The notes beneath the pieces are model-generated. The model ran no database searches, was not told the origin of the DNA, and saw only the letters and a program-made list of their open reading frames with translations. 64,000 nucleotides of DNA, taken from NCBI GenBank assembly GCA_023213315.1, contig JAKCPI010004489.1, positions 1-64,000 on the forward strand, in the 5' to 3' direction. A program made the translations under genes and the position numbers. Numbering within the stretch: position 1 is the stretch's first letter; each line of letters starts with the position of its first letter. The DNA is from Euborellia annulipes (lineage: Eukaryota; Arthropoda; Insecta; Dermaptera; Anisolabididae). Positions 34,891 to 45,289 of this stretch are shown here, one piece after another.

Positions 34891-35509
34891 TTCATGTTGA
34901 CGGCCACAATTATATTTTTAATTAATAATTAATACAAGATGTGGTATATAATTAAAAATTCCCATAATAATAATAATAATACAAACCACAAAAGCTTTAA
35001 AATTTTTTAGTCTATCATTCTCAACCGTTTATATATCATTGTTTCCTTTATATAAAATTTATAATAAAGCCTTCAATTTTGGAACAAAAATAAACTTTTA
35101 TGGTGGTAATCATTAAATACTCTTAAACTATCTGGTCTCTTTATTTAAAAAAATATGAGAGGGTGCAGTACAATAAAAGTAAATTAACATGGTCAAAGAA
35201 AAGAAAATTGTTTATTATTAACAAAACATCATAAAATTAATTCTGTAATCTGCACTTAATTAATTGAGTTAGTACGATTAAAAAAATATTTCATTTTTTT
35301 AATTTATGATGTAAAATAATCATTCAAGCAATATAAGCTATTCAATTATCATTTGTATATTTAACAATTTGTATGTTTTTTGCTGACAGGTCAATATATT
35401 CAAAACAAAATTCATCCTAAATACAGAAAATGGCTAAGTGTTTTCTAAAATAAAATATTTCATTTTTTATTCATTTAATTAAATTCTAGAGATTTTTTTT
35501 TTCTCATTC
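34891..35509. other. AT-rich spacer, nothing recognised
   Basis: Low-complexity sequence with no supported ORF, RNA or intact repeat. Confidence 0.5.
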
Positions 35510-35740
35510 ACACTCAGATTCACACACACATTCACACGGTCTTTTCGGCAACTTGGGCCTTTTTTTTTTTTACGATAACCGTTGAAATAAATATATCTAT
35601 TGTGGGGTCCAGGCATTTTTATTTAAGTCATTTGGTATCCAAATGCCTTAAATAAAATTATCGGACTGCCTGGGGTCCGAACCCGCGACGTTCGGTATAG
35701 AAGGTAGGCACGCTACCAACTACTCCAAGCCCCGTGGGCT
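35510..35740 (-). repeat. tRNA-derived SINE, family A
   Basis: On the minus strand: a GGGGCTTGGAGTAGTTGGTA head (A box), GCGGGTTCGGACCCC (B box), a short inverted segment (CATTTGGATACC), then AACGGTTATCG and a tail ending in CA-rich sequence. The best-preserved partner is at 48336-48606. Confidence 0.8.
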
Positions 35741-35867
35741 CTAGAGATTTGTCTCTTTATTTTGAACGAGACATTCAAAATTAGGAAGTCGGTTGGTGTC
35801 TTTATTTCATTTACTTTCAAATATACATAAAATTGATAGCGAATACAGACTTTTTTATTAACTAGTT

Positions 35868-36145
35868 CAGTGGCGTCATTTGGGGGGGGGGGGCAGGGGG
35901 GCATTTGCCCCCCCCCCCCCTAAGGGCTCTGATTTTTATAAAATTTTATATTATTCTAAATAAAATACTCCAAAATACATCTACGAGTATACAAACTGTA
36001 CAAAATTAAACAATTAATTAAATTAAATATGTTTTGGCCAAATTTGAGTACCCATTTGTAAGTAAATTTTAAGAAAAAAAAATGTTTGCCCCCCCCCCAA
36101 GAAAAAATTTGCCCCCCCCAAGAAAAAGTTGAAATGACGCCACTA
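35868..36145. mobile_element. hAT-like MITE (GTGGCGTCATTT family)
   Basis: Ends CAGTGGCGTCATTT and AAATGACGCCACTA, flanked by AACTAGTT at 35860-35867 and 36146-36153, a perfect 8-bp duplication. G runs and C runs flank GCATTTGC just inside both ends. Confidence 0.8.
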
Positions 36146-36752
36146 AACTAGTTGGTTAAAAAATTAGACTTTTTTTCTAAAAAGAGACTATTTTGAGCTC
36201 TTTAGGTAATTGGCAGCAAATTCAATTGAAACACATTTTTTCGACCAAGACGGGACGCGAGACCTATAGCACTAACAAAGGATGCCATTTTACTTATAGA
36301 TAATATGACTGATTCATATGGAGATAATTTAGAGCACGGATAAACAAAAAAATACATACTTTTCTGAGAATGAGACTTATAAATAAATCTCCCAAATATT
36401 ATTATCAAAATAATAGTAAACAAATTTTGTTTCGTCTTAATAGATAATTATAAGATTTACCCGTAATTACCAAATTTCATTATAACATTGTTACATACTA
36501 TGAAATGAACTATTTTTCAATTTTATGCAGCTCTTCTAATTATTAATTAAGACAAAAAAAATAAGGAGTACACTATTCTTACTACATTCAAATGAATCAT
36601 GTTCCAAAAATGAAGCTATATATACATTTTTTTCTGGATTTAAGTTTGAAGCATGAATGAAGATCAACTATTCTATATTTTATTTGCAGCCGTGTTCTTC
36701 TTAAACGACGCATTTTTGGAAGAACGCCTCGCCATTTGGATTAATTAACTTC

Positions 36753-36952
36753 TTATTCTTGTCCAGTAGCTTTTATTAAAAGAGTTTTAAGAAGAAAAAA
36801 CCTAAAAATAATAAAAAAAAGAATTTAAGATTTAAAAAAAAAGAATTTATTGAAAAAGAAATTTTTACTTACGAACAAATTCCAAAAAATATTATAAAAA
36901 ACACAAAGATGAGTGCTAAAGGATAATAATTGATGGATGTTCGCATCTTCAT
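36753..36952 (-). CDS. Candidate 42-aa single-pass membrane protein (2 exons)
   Basis: Not recognised. An ATG at 36952 opens a frame MKMRTSINYYPLALIF... that runs to a consensus donor (C|GTAAGT, exon end 36873). A 71-bp intron ends in TTATTTTTAG, and exon 2 (36801-36753) continues in frame as FFLLKTLLIKATGQE and TAA, giving 42 residues. A hydrophobic stretch covers about residues 11-32, a probable membrane helix with a short basic-polar tail. A T-rich acceptor just before the ATG implies an upstream untranslated exon. Small proteins of this kind are easily mis-called; the in-frame splice and strong donor are the support. The short frame at 36202-36423 might belong to the same locus but does not join in phase. 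Confidence 0.4.
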
Positions 36953-37114
36953 TTTTTTATCCTAAAAAAAAAAACAAATCAAACTATTAAAGTTTTATAT
37001 GAATTACTTGGTTAAACATACTATATTTAAATATAATATTACTCTAATAAGAAATTTTTTTTTCATAATTTTAGAAAAAAATCTTTTGAGATGATTTTTG
37101 TTGAATTGGTCATA

Positions 37115-37215
37115 TTTGGCTATCCTGGACTCGAACCAGGACCCAGGACCCAGGACCCACATTCGAAGCGGACGGACACCTTTATTCTCGGTCAAATCGC
37201 CTGTTGACCGAAGTT
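37115..37215 (-). repeat. tRNA-like repeat with triplicated CCAGGACC
   Basis: The minus strand has GGTTCGAGTCCAGG (B-box-like) beside three tandem GGGTCCT units. No complete tRNA fold was found, so probably a SINE head or decayed tRNA pseudogene. Confidence 0.4.
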
Positions 37216-37404
37216 CAAACCTTAAACTAGCTTTATACTATCGGCCCTATATGTTACTGTTTTGCTAATTGTCTCTCAAGACTGACCTGTTTTCATACCG
37301 CTGCAAACCTGGGTTTGATCAGATTTATTTACAATTTATCAATAATAAAGACAATATAGGACGACAAAACGCCTTTTTACTTTTTCACATTCTATTTATA
37401 GTGG

Positions 37405-38117
37405 TATATGTATATAGGGTGCGGCGCGAGAACTGCCTTATTTTAAACAATGATAAAACAAAAAGTATTGGAGATATCATTTTAATTAATTTTTTTTTCT
37501 TACATAGATGTGCATTTAGATTTTTTTACATTGATTTTTGAAAATGATATCTTGAAGATAGCCGCCGTTCTGCTTAATACATGGGGAGAGTAGAAATCTG
37601 AAGTTTTGAACCACTTTGGCACTATCTTGGCGATAGCATCATGAATATTGTTCTTCAGCTGACCTAGGTTTGAGGACGATTGGTTTACTCCAAGGACTTG
37701 TGGTATACCATAAAAAAACAATCACAGGCGAGCGCGCTGGCCAGTCTAAAACAAGATAAGACATTCGGCCAGCACGCTGGCCAGATTTATTATCCTGTGA
37801 TTTTTTAATGGAAATATCTCTAAATCCTTGGTGTATACCAATCGTCCGAAAACCCCTGGATCAGCTGAAGAACAATATTCGTTATGCTATTGCTGGCCAA
37901 AGTGGTCCAAAACTTCAGATTTCTCTCCCATTGTTTTGAACAGAACGGGGGGGGGGCACCTTTAAGATATCATTTTCAAAAAGCAATGAAAAAAAAAATT
38001 CAAATGTATTGGTATGTAAAAAAAAAAAAAAAACTAATTAAAATGATATCTCCAATACTTTTTGTTTTATTATTGTTTAAAATAAGGAAGTTCCTGTGCC
38101 GCACCCTGTATAACCAG
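37405..38117. mobile_element. Fold-back element from the 3' end of a Tc1/mariner-type transposon
   Basis: Arms of ~300 bp (37405-37735 and 37800-38117) are inverted copies, outer ends ATAGGGTGCGGCGCGAGAAC and GTGCCGCACCCTGTAT with TA borders. Read on the minus strand the left arm gives a broken frame including VNQSSSNLGQLKNNIHDAIAK, which resembles the C-terminal part of mariner-type transposases. The second arm is the same sequence with more damage, so the element is a duplicated 3' end without an active gene. Confidence 0.6.
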
Positions 38118-38679
38118 AGAAAACTTATCTTCGCATATACAGTATATATACCTGGTATAATATATATATATATATATTTAAAAAGAATGTTGGCATTAGG
38201 CCACAAGCCATTTTTGCCATCGTTAATATATATAGATTTACATTATATAAACTAATAATCTGAAAATGACTTATATATAATAAAATCATTCATGTGAATA
38301 ATTAAGGATAAATTCCTTTAATTAAGTGATACCTTTACAGAAGTGATTTCATTCTATATAAGGCATTTCCAGGTTATTATCGAAACAGTATACTGGCGTA
38401 CCTATAGTTGAAAAAGAGTTTTTATTCAAAACACCAAGAACAAAGTTAAAGAATAATATTTCCTTCATAAAAAATAAAGTTTGTGTGATAATAGGTGCAG
38501 GGTAGGCTTTTGGCAATGAGAAAATGAGCCTAGCCTGCACCTATTATCATTCATAATACTTGGCACGCCACATCCTTTTGTATAAAGTTTGTGTTTTGTG
38601 ACATTGACCCAAAATCATTATATACCCTTGACTAAGTAAATTCCTACAATGATGAAAATAATATTGAGGGTTTATAAGT

Positions 38680-38790
38680 TATTAAAAAAATTAATACATG
38701 ATTTAAAATAGATAGGCGCATTTTTCTTGAATTTCAAGTTTCTATCCGATTCCAAATAACCAATCCAGTCTTTATGGTACGAATTCAATC
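38680..38790 (-). other. Coding-like exon segment, gene not identified
   Basis: After an acceptor (ATTTCAG at about 38791) the minus strand has an open frame LNSYHKDWIGYLESD..., about 38 codons to a stop, with codon use and composition like protein. A similar segment follows the acceptor near 40231 (frame with TCHQVSIQRYLQSS...). They do not join in phase with each other or with the 36.9 kb candidate, so no gene model is offered. Confidence 0.25.
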
Positions 38791-38949
38791 TGAAATAAAA
38801 AGAAAAAATATTAAATTATTATGAAAAGTGAATTGACTTTTTTCTTTTTATAATCTATAATTATTAAAATTCAATAAAATAGAAGTGACGTTTTAATTGG
38901 AGTGTTATATTTGATCAAAAAGAAAAATATATATATATATATACATATA

Positions 38950-39490
38950 AACTGAAAGCATCTGAATTAGCGATATCTACTAGAGTGTAGCAACACCTTT
39001 CACCCTCTTGACGATGGCGATTCATTTCGGCATAGACTCACCAAGAGACCGGAAGAGTCGAGAAATCAACCGAGTCCTATCAACAATATTGAAAAGCTAA
39101 CGAAGAATTGATGGGGGTTTTGCAGAGACTTGAAGGCATCCCAGATGGGCTCAAATGGAATAAGATCTCTATTCGTACTTGATCACACAAGAAAAGTCAT
39201 ATTTGTAGATTGTTCAAACGAGCAATTCGCGAGGGATGACAGGGTGTATTTTCTTGTTGACGGAAGTGGTTAAAGATTAAACGAATTGTGATGCTGAAGA
39301 TGTATATATGGAATCAGATGGTTGTCAAAGATAACATGAAATACGAGGTTACTTGTACAGGCGTCTTCGGTCAAAGTAGAGTTATAAGACGAAGGTACCA
39401 CCACTGGGTAGAAGAGTATACAGATGGCAAGAAGGATTCTACGTTTCTTTGGTTGGACTCAGCTGACCTTATCCAATTCAATTGCTCTTC
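38950..39490. other. Complex unique sequence, possible transposase remnant
   Basis: About 500 bp with higher GC than its surroundings and several short open frames on the plus strand (one with RRRYHHWVEEYTDGKKDS, frames broken by stops). It is bordered by a TA microsatellite at 39493-39541. Probably a decayed coding sequence of a mobile element; family not recognised. Confidence 0.3.
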
Positions 39491-39492
39491 AG

Positions 39493-39532
<40 letters not shown>

Positions 39533-39619
39533 ATATATATAATTAAAACATTATTCAAAGATAATTAAAGAGGATTTAGATTTTATAAAATAAAAACAAA
39601 ATATGACAGCATATAAAGA

Positions 39620-39955
39620 AATAAATAAAGAAGGTATTGTAGTAAGGGATGAAAGAAAGAGCAGATGAAGCTAGTTTTATTTCTTTTTATTAGGCACTTC
39701 AAGCCGACGTTTCGGTCAGATATACGACCATCCTCAGTGCTGAAGTATGCCAACAAAACTCCTCAAAAGGTATGACAACAAAACTCCTCACCACCCGACC
39801 TTTTGAGGAGTTTTGTTGACATACTTCAGCCCTGAGGATGGTTGTATATCTGACCGAAACGTCGGCTTGAAGTGCCTAATAAAACGAAATAAAAGTAGCT
39901 GCAACTGCTCTTTCTTTTATCACCTACTACAAGATCTACTAAGCTAACAACTTCA
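39620..39955. mobile_element. Hammerhead-bearing inverted-repeat element
   Basis: Arms 39620-39780 and 39785-39955 are inverted copies. Hammerhead-like motifs sit in both: minus strand 39706-39737 and plus strand 39832-39863 (CTGAGGA, T, GGT/ACC stem, GAAACGTC). An AATAAAA stretch follows the motif on each arm. No target duplication identified. Confidence 0.7.
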
Positions 39956-41009
39956 CACTAATAAAGAACGTATTCATCCATTTGTCAGTTAATCAAAAAT
40001 GTCCAGAATCATATTTTACTAAAGATTATTATAAATAATCGAAGGATAGATGAGATTTTATATCCACCTGTCAGTTGCTTGATGATAAATCTTTTTTTGG
40101 TGCAATTTGGAGTTTGCAAATTTCCTTCCTTATTTTTACATTCAATGATATATATTCAAAGAAATTCGCCAGTTGACTGCTTTGCAAGTAACGTTGAATG
40201 GATACTTGGTGACATGTGAAAATTGAAATGAAATCCTGAAAATAAAAAATAATAATAAAATAATGTGGAATTTGTTCAATTATTTATATTAATTCTAATA
40301 AGGGAAGTTTAAAAAAATATTTGAAGAAATATAAATTGGAATAATTTTAAAATTCTTAAAAAAATTAAATAATGGGAATAATTTTACCAGGGAAATGATG
40401 AATTAATAAAAATGACAGTTGGAAATATTTTTGTTATCCGATTGAATTTTTTAGAAATATTCAATCTAAATCTGATTTTAAATAAATAAAATTAAAAATT
40501 AAATCAATTACTAACCATAAAAAATAAAAATAGAAAAAATGAACAGAAAAAAATTAGAAAACCAACATTGAAAAATGTCAAACCAGTGTGTCAGAGATGA
40601 GACCTTCAAAATAGTTGGGTTATATCTGAAATATTAATCGAATAATAAATTTAATTATTACAAGTTCAATAAATTTAATATTAAAAAAATACTAATGAAA
40701 TAAAAATTCTTTTATTTTTTTGTTTCTATATCAGATGAAGATTAAGTTAAGCCCGCCTTCAAATTTATAAATTTTTCCGCTAGGCTGCAGCACATTCCAA
40801 AAGAACTTGTTTATAAAAGTCACCGTCAGATAGCAGAACTTTACAGAGAAAAAAAATATTAATTAGAATAAACTTTTCTTTAACAAATTAATCTCAAATT
40901 GGATCCAAGATCCAAAATCTTTTTCAAGCAAACTTTCGAAGGTAAGAGAGAGTGACAGGACACCATATTTAAACTTTAAAAAAAAAACCTTCATTCCCCG
41001 CGCCATCCC

Positions 41010-41275
41010 CTCTACTCCTCTTTACTCTTTGAGGGGAATATATATACTCTTTGAGGAGAGAGGGACGCCGTCCTTGAAAGCGTCAGTTTGCCTTTGCCTC
41101 GGTGTTCGTTTCCTCAATGAATCCGTTTTTTATTTAAAAAGTTTTTTTTATTTTGTGACTATCAGTGCTTATCAGTGTTTTAATTAGTGCTATTGGATTA
41201 TCGAAAATTATTTTGGTCGTCTATCTTCGTCAGTCTCACTGCGGGATCAGCTCAAGATTATTTTTAATGGTAATT
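41010..41275 (+). promoter_or_regulatory. Possible promoter and untranslated first exon
   Basis: TATATATA (41039-41046), an arthropod-type initiator TCAGT (41083-41087), then GC-richer unique sequence ending in a donor TTTTAATG|GTAATT near 41271. Spacing between the TATA stretch and initiator (~45 bp) is longer than canonical. If real, the gene's remaining exons lie beyond what can be recognised, with the repeat-filled region to the right as intron. Confidence 0.25.
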
Positions 41276-41699
41276 ATAATCTCTCTCTAATCTATTTATT
41301 CCTTTTTAGAATTGTGTTTCCTAAAATTTTCTATCATATAATTTTATATTTGATAAATATCCTATTTCTTATTTTTACTTTCACTTTCCTTATGTATGAA
41401 ATATATAGAGAAAATGTCTTAAATCATTTTAATAATCAGTCATTAATCAAGGTTAGTGGCCATTAATAGCTTTTCTAACAAACGCAATTTTTATAATTAG
41501 ATAATATAGGTGATGATTAGAAATCATTAATTTTGCTATTATTTCTCTGCACTAAATTTTTTTCATATCAACCCATCCTATACAAGGAAGGAAATATATT
41601 TTTTTTTTAAACACATTTTTTTCCCAATCACTCTCAACGATAATAATCCTCACCAAATAATTTTATTGTAAATTGGCCTAGGGAAGAAAAACATGAAAA

Positions 41700-41935
41700 A
41701 TAAATAATTTAAGTAGTTTGGTAGATGTAGGCAGCCAGCAAATAATAAAAAACTTTATTTTAATATCGTGGACGTTTCGGGAACTCATCGCTCCCTTCTT
41801 CAGGACGATAAATTGTTAATTTTTATCAATCTAACCAAATTAACAATTTATGATCCTGATTAGAAATGTCGACGATATTTAAATAAAGTTTTATATTCTT
41901 TGCTAGCTGTCTACAGCTACCTAACCCTGTTAATA
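41700..41935. mobile_element. Hammerhead-bearing inverted-repeat element
   Basis: Inverted arms (…AACTTTATTTTAATATCG and CGATATTTAAATAAAGTTT). The left arm holds a minus-strand hammerhead-like motif at 41771-41803: CTGAAGA, A, GGGA/TCCC stem, GAAACGTC. The right arm's copy has decayed (GAAATGTC). Confidence 0.65.
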
Positions 41936-42424
41936 ATTCTATTGTGATCGAAGGATCGGATAGGCTGGATGTCTCGCTTTCACTTTTCATTAATTAGTCA
42001 AATTATTTCGAATGTCCTCGTTGATACACTTTTTACTTTCTCTTACCCATATATGTATTATATGGAGAGAAATTATTGCGATCCTGTCAAAAATTCGATG
42101 TCGAGATTTTGATGGATATACATGTTTTGAGTTCCCCTGAGTCCAAAAAAGTGGGTCCCGCAAATTGGTCTGTCTGTCTGTGTCTATACAACGATTTTAA
42201 GCATGAAGGAATTGAGCTACGAGATTGAAATTATATATTTAAGTTAGGTACCCTCCCAGATAGTCGAAATAAGTTTTTGAAATAAATCGGCCTAAAAGTA
42301 CTTTACTGATATACTTTTTCAGTTTTCTCGATTTTCTCAAAATTGACTCTTAACGATTTTTATTAAAATGTATATTCTCATTTTGTTTTCCCTTGAAATC
42401 TTGTGAAGACCTCTTCACTCTTGA

Positions 42425-42691
42425 CAGGGGCGTATATAGAAATTTTTTTCGGGGGGGGGGGGCCCGAACTCAAAAATTTTTCTGTGGAAAATTTTTTTTT
42501 AAGTAACTATACTTTTTTTCACACGAAATTTTTTGCGGAACAGTTTTTTTTCTATTGCGGAACCAAAGTTGTCCATCCTGCGGAAAAATTTGTTGCGCTG
42601 ATATCTGTATATCCCTATATATGTATATGTGTTTGGGAAATTTCGGGGGGGCCCGGGCCCCCTTGGCCCCCCCCCCTTATATACGTCCCTG
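42425..42691. mobile_element. hAT-like MITE (CAGGGGCGTATATA family)
   Basis: Ends CAGGGGCGTATATA and TATATACGTCCCTG, flanked by ACTCTTGA at 42417-42424 and 42692-42699, a perfect 8-bp duplication. Sister copy at 61770-62035. Confidence 0.85.
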
Positions 42692-42754
42692 ACTCTTGAA
42701 CTTCATAGGAAAGATAGGAGAAATGGTTGCCATGGTAGGAGAGCATAATTTTTT

Positions 42755-42905
42755 TTTTTTAAACATTCTCACATTTTTCTCATTCACACTCACAGTCACA
42801 CATACATTCACACAGTCTTTTCGGCAACTTAGGCCATTTAAGGCTTTGACGATAACCGTTGTAATTAATATATATTTTGGGGGTTCTATTTAAGCCATCT
42901 GGTGA
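42755..42905 (-). repeat. tRNA-derived SINE, family A (tail portion)
   Basis: Shares ...CGGCAACTTAGGCCATTTAA and GATAACCGTTG with the other family A copies; the tRNA head is absent. Confidence 0.65.
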
Positions 42906-43379
42906 GAATATAAATATTTTCCCATGTTTATGAATTTTCTTGAATTGAAATGTACAGTACTTTCGGAAACTAAATAGACCTATATGTCGACACAAAAAAA
43001 TCTGGTCTGACAAGCACAAAACAGAACTTTCGATTACCGATGGTAAGAGAAAGTTGTGCGACCAGTCACACCTGATTTTTTTTTACTTATCATAAGAGGA
43101 TTTTATATATCTATTTATATTTCTCAAGGATTTATATTTGTATCAATATTTTTTCAATCCCTATTGAATACTCCTGTCAAAAAAAAAAATATTTTTATCC
43201 CATCATAAATAATATATTAAAAGTGTCACTCTATCATCTTTAGTTTTTACGATGTGATTACTTTTTAAATTAGTCACTTGATCTGTTATCTCATGCCAAT
43301 ATGATATTGGAAAATATCACCAGTAAAAAGACACATCGATTGCGTATGTATTTTAATCAGTCAAACGATAGTACATAAG

Positions 43380-43640
43380 TTCAAATGAAGGGATTTTTTC
43401 GTACTATTCATTCAGTTCTGTTTTGTTCAGAGTGGGTGTGAGAAAGAGGGGGAGAATGAGGGCACAAGGGGTAAAATGGAATGTATGTGGAGCGAGGAAT
43501 GTGTGATTGCGGTATTCGAATGCGGTCTGGTTGCTCGGTTCATTTGCGACCGCCACTCATTCCATAATACCCCGAGAGAGAGAACTTGTCAATAGGCGTT
43601 TGTAATAGTTCACTGTTGGAACATTAATGAATTTTTAGAA
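43380..43640. other. Unique, GC-richer segment with GAGA tract
   Basis: Non-repetitive sequence with GAGAGAGAGAA (about 43574) and palindromic-looking GCGGTCTGG/GCGACCGCC. No ORF. It could be an enhancer or untranslated exon; nothing decisive. Confidence 0.25.
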
Positions 43641-43738
43641 GCCTGAAATAAAACAGAATAATTCAATATAAGTGCCGGCGAAATATTGAACTGAGAAAAA
43701 AATTATTTTATCAATAAATATTACTTAAGAGATTAAGT

Positions 43739-44006
43739 CAAGGGCGGATCCAGAGGTGTTTCTCGAGGAAGGGGGGTAATCTGGTGTGACTCGTCGCACA
43801 GCATACTATTTTTTTCTTAATTTCAATAATTTAAAGGTTTACTGGTTTGCCAGAATATAAATACAAATCAAATTTTAAGTATTAATTTTAAAAATTTTAC
43901 ATTAAAAATAAATTTTTTTTCAAAAAAAAGTATTTTTTTTTTCAAATCTCAGGGGGGTAATTATCCCCTTTACCCCCCCCCCCCCTCCCCTTTGTATTTG
44001 TCCTTG
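43739..44006. mobile_element. hAT-like MITE (CAAGGGCGGATCC family), copy 2
   Basis: Flanked by GATTAAGT/GATTAAAT (43731-43738, 44007-44014), an 8-bp duplication with one mismatch. It carries the same piece of Helentron-like hairpin as the copy at 7769-8030. Confidence 0.75.
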
Positions 44007-44040
44007 GATTAAATATCGTAATTTGTAGTTGGGAATCAAA

Positions 44041-44240
44041 ACTTTACTTTTCTCTTACCTCTATATATGTTAATATATATAGAGAGAAAGTATTGGATTC
44101 ATGTCAAAAATTCGATGTCGAGATTTTGATGGATATACACTTTTTGAGGTCCCTTGAATCCAAAGAAGTGGTTTTCGCGACATGTTCTGTATGTGTGGAT
44201 CTGTGTGTCTGTCTGTCTGTGAACAAAATATCCCAAGAAC
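44041..44240 (+). repeat. Helentron-like 5' fragment H6
   Basis: Starts at the family's CTTTTCTCTTACC end and runs through the GAGGTCCC...GACATG block and a TCTG microsatellite. It then continues into GTGAACAAAATATCCCAAG, not the H1 core, so this is a different subfamily or a recombinant. Confidence 0.55.
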
Positions 44241-45289
44241 GAAAAGAGTTATGAGATTAAGATTAGATCATAGACATCATCCCCCACTAGGATTGTGAAA
44301 GCGCCGTCACTAATGGCAGCCTGTCTTTTTATTTTTGAAAATACAATAAGTTTATTTTATTTTAATTAAATACATGTTTTACAAAAATAAATAATTATTT
44401 TTTTTAAAGTAGATTGGGTAAAACTTGAAGCAGAGGCAAGTAAGGAAATCTTTCTATTCTAAATCAGGTTACTAACATTTTTGTCAAAAAAAAAAAAACG
44501 TATATAAAATTGGAAATCAATAAAATGTTTGCAAATAAAATGGAGTCTATTTAGTAGATTTCTATTTCGAACGTGTCAAATCGCTGAGACAAACATAAAA
44601 TTTAGATTCGTATAAATAAATAATTCAAAAGAGGATCAGCAAGTTGTTCGTATTTGGGAAAACAGTGGAACTGAAAATGCAAATATTTTAAACTATTTCG
44701 ACGAGCAACTTCGAAGGCTGCTTGCAAAATGACGATATCATTTCGAGAAAACTATTTTATTTGTAATGAATGAAGGGAGTATTTTTTTTTTTATTCAACT
44801 GTTGCGATTGGTTGAAACAAATCTCGAAAGAGAATGTATGTCAAATAATGTTCTGTCTCCCCCACTCTCTCTCTCATCGATTTTATCAATATAAATAATT
44901 AGATGTATTTACAAAAAAAAAAAAAAAATTACAAAACAAAAGCAAATGAACCAATAAAATGTTTATTCATTAATTTTATTTATTATTAGTCTTTCGTTTC
45001 TCATTAAACTCAAAACAAATTGTTAACATTATACTGTATAGCTATATTAAATAAAGTAAATAATTATAGTAAAAATTTTTAAAAAAAGGATGGTTGGTTA
45101 GGCAATTCCAAATAGAGTTTTTAACTCCGGATTGGTGATCCAAGAATGGGTTCCATTCATACGCCTTCATAGTAGTTTAAAATGTCTTTTAATGAGAAGA
45201 AATTAGCAAATTTTCAAAAATCGCCTTATATTTTAGAAGATGAAATAAAAACAAGACTTGTTTTGGGCCCAAATTATTTTATTTTCAAA
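44241..45289. other. AT-rich spacer, nothing recognised
   Basis: No supported gene; several homopolymer runs (for example A at about 44915-44929). Confidence 0.45.

Larger units (their letters stand above)
42034..43084 (+). mobile_element. Helentron-like element H5 with two nested insertions
   Basis: A full-length H1-family copy from ACTTTCTCTTACC to the terminal hairpin (about 43000-43084). It is interrupted by a hAT-like MITE (42425-42691) and a family A SINE tail (42755-42905). The nesting gives relative ages: H5 is older than both insertions. Confidence 0.7.

Noticed and set aside
37115..37215. Functional tRNA gene
   Set aside because: Only a B-box-like segment; acceptor stem and anticodon arm cannot be built. 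The same holds for all tRNA-like heads listed as SINEs.
37884..38255. 123-codon open frame on the plus strand
   Set aside because: Runs through a fold-back arm and a TA microsatellite; Lys/Ile runs come from base composition.
41010..41275. Confident promoter call for an unseen gene
   Set aside because: TATA-to-initiator spacing is off and no downstream exon was found, so it is kept only as a low-confidence feature.
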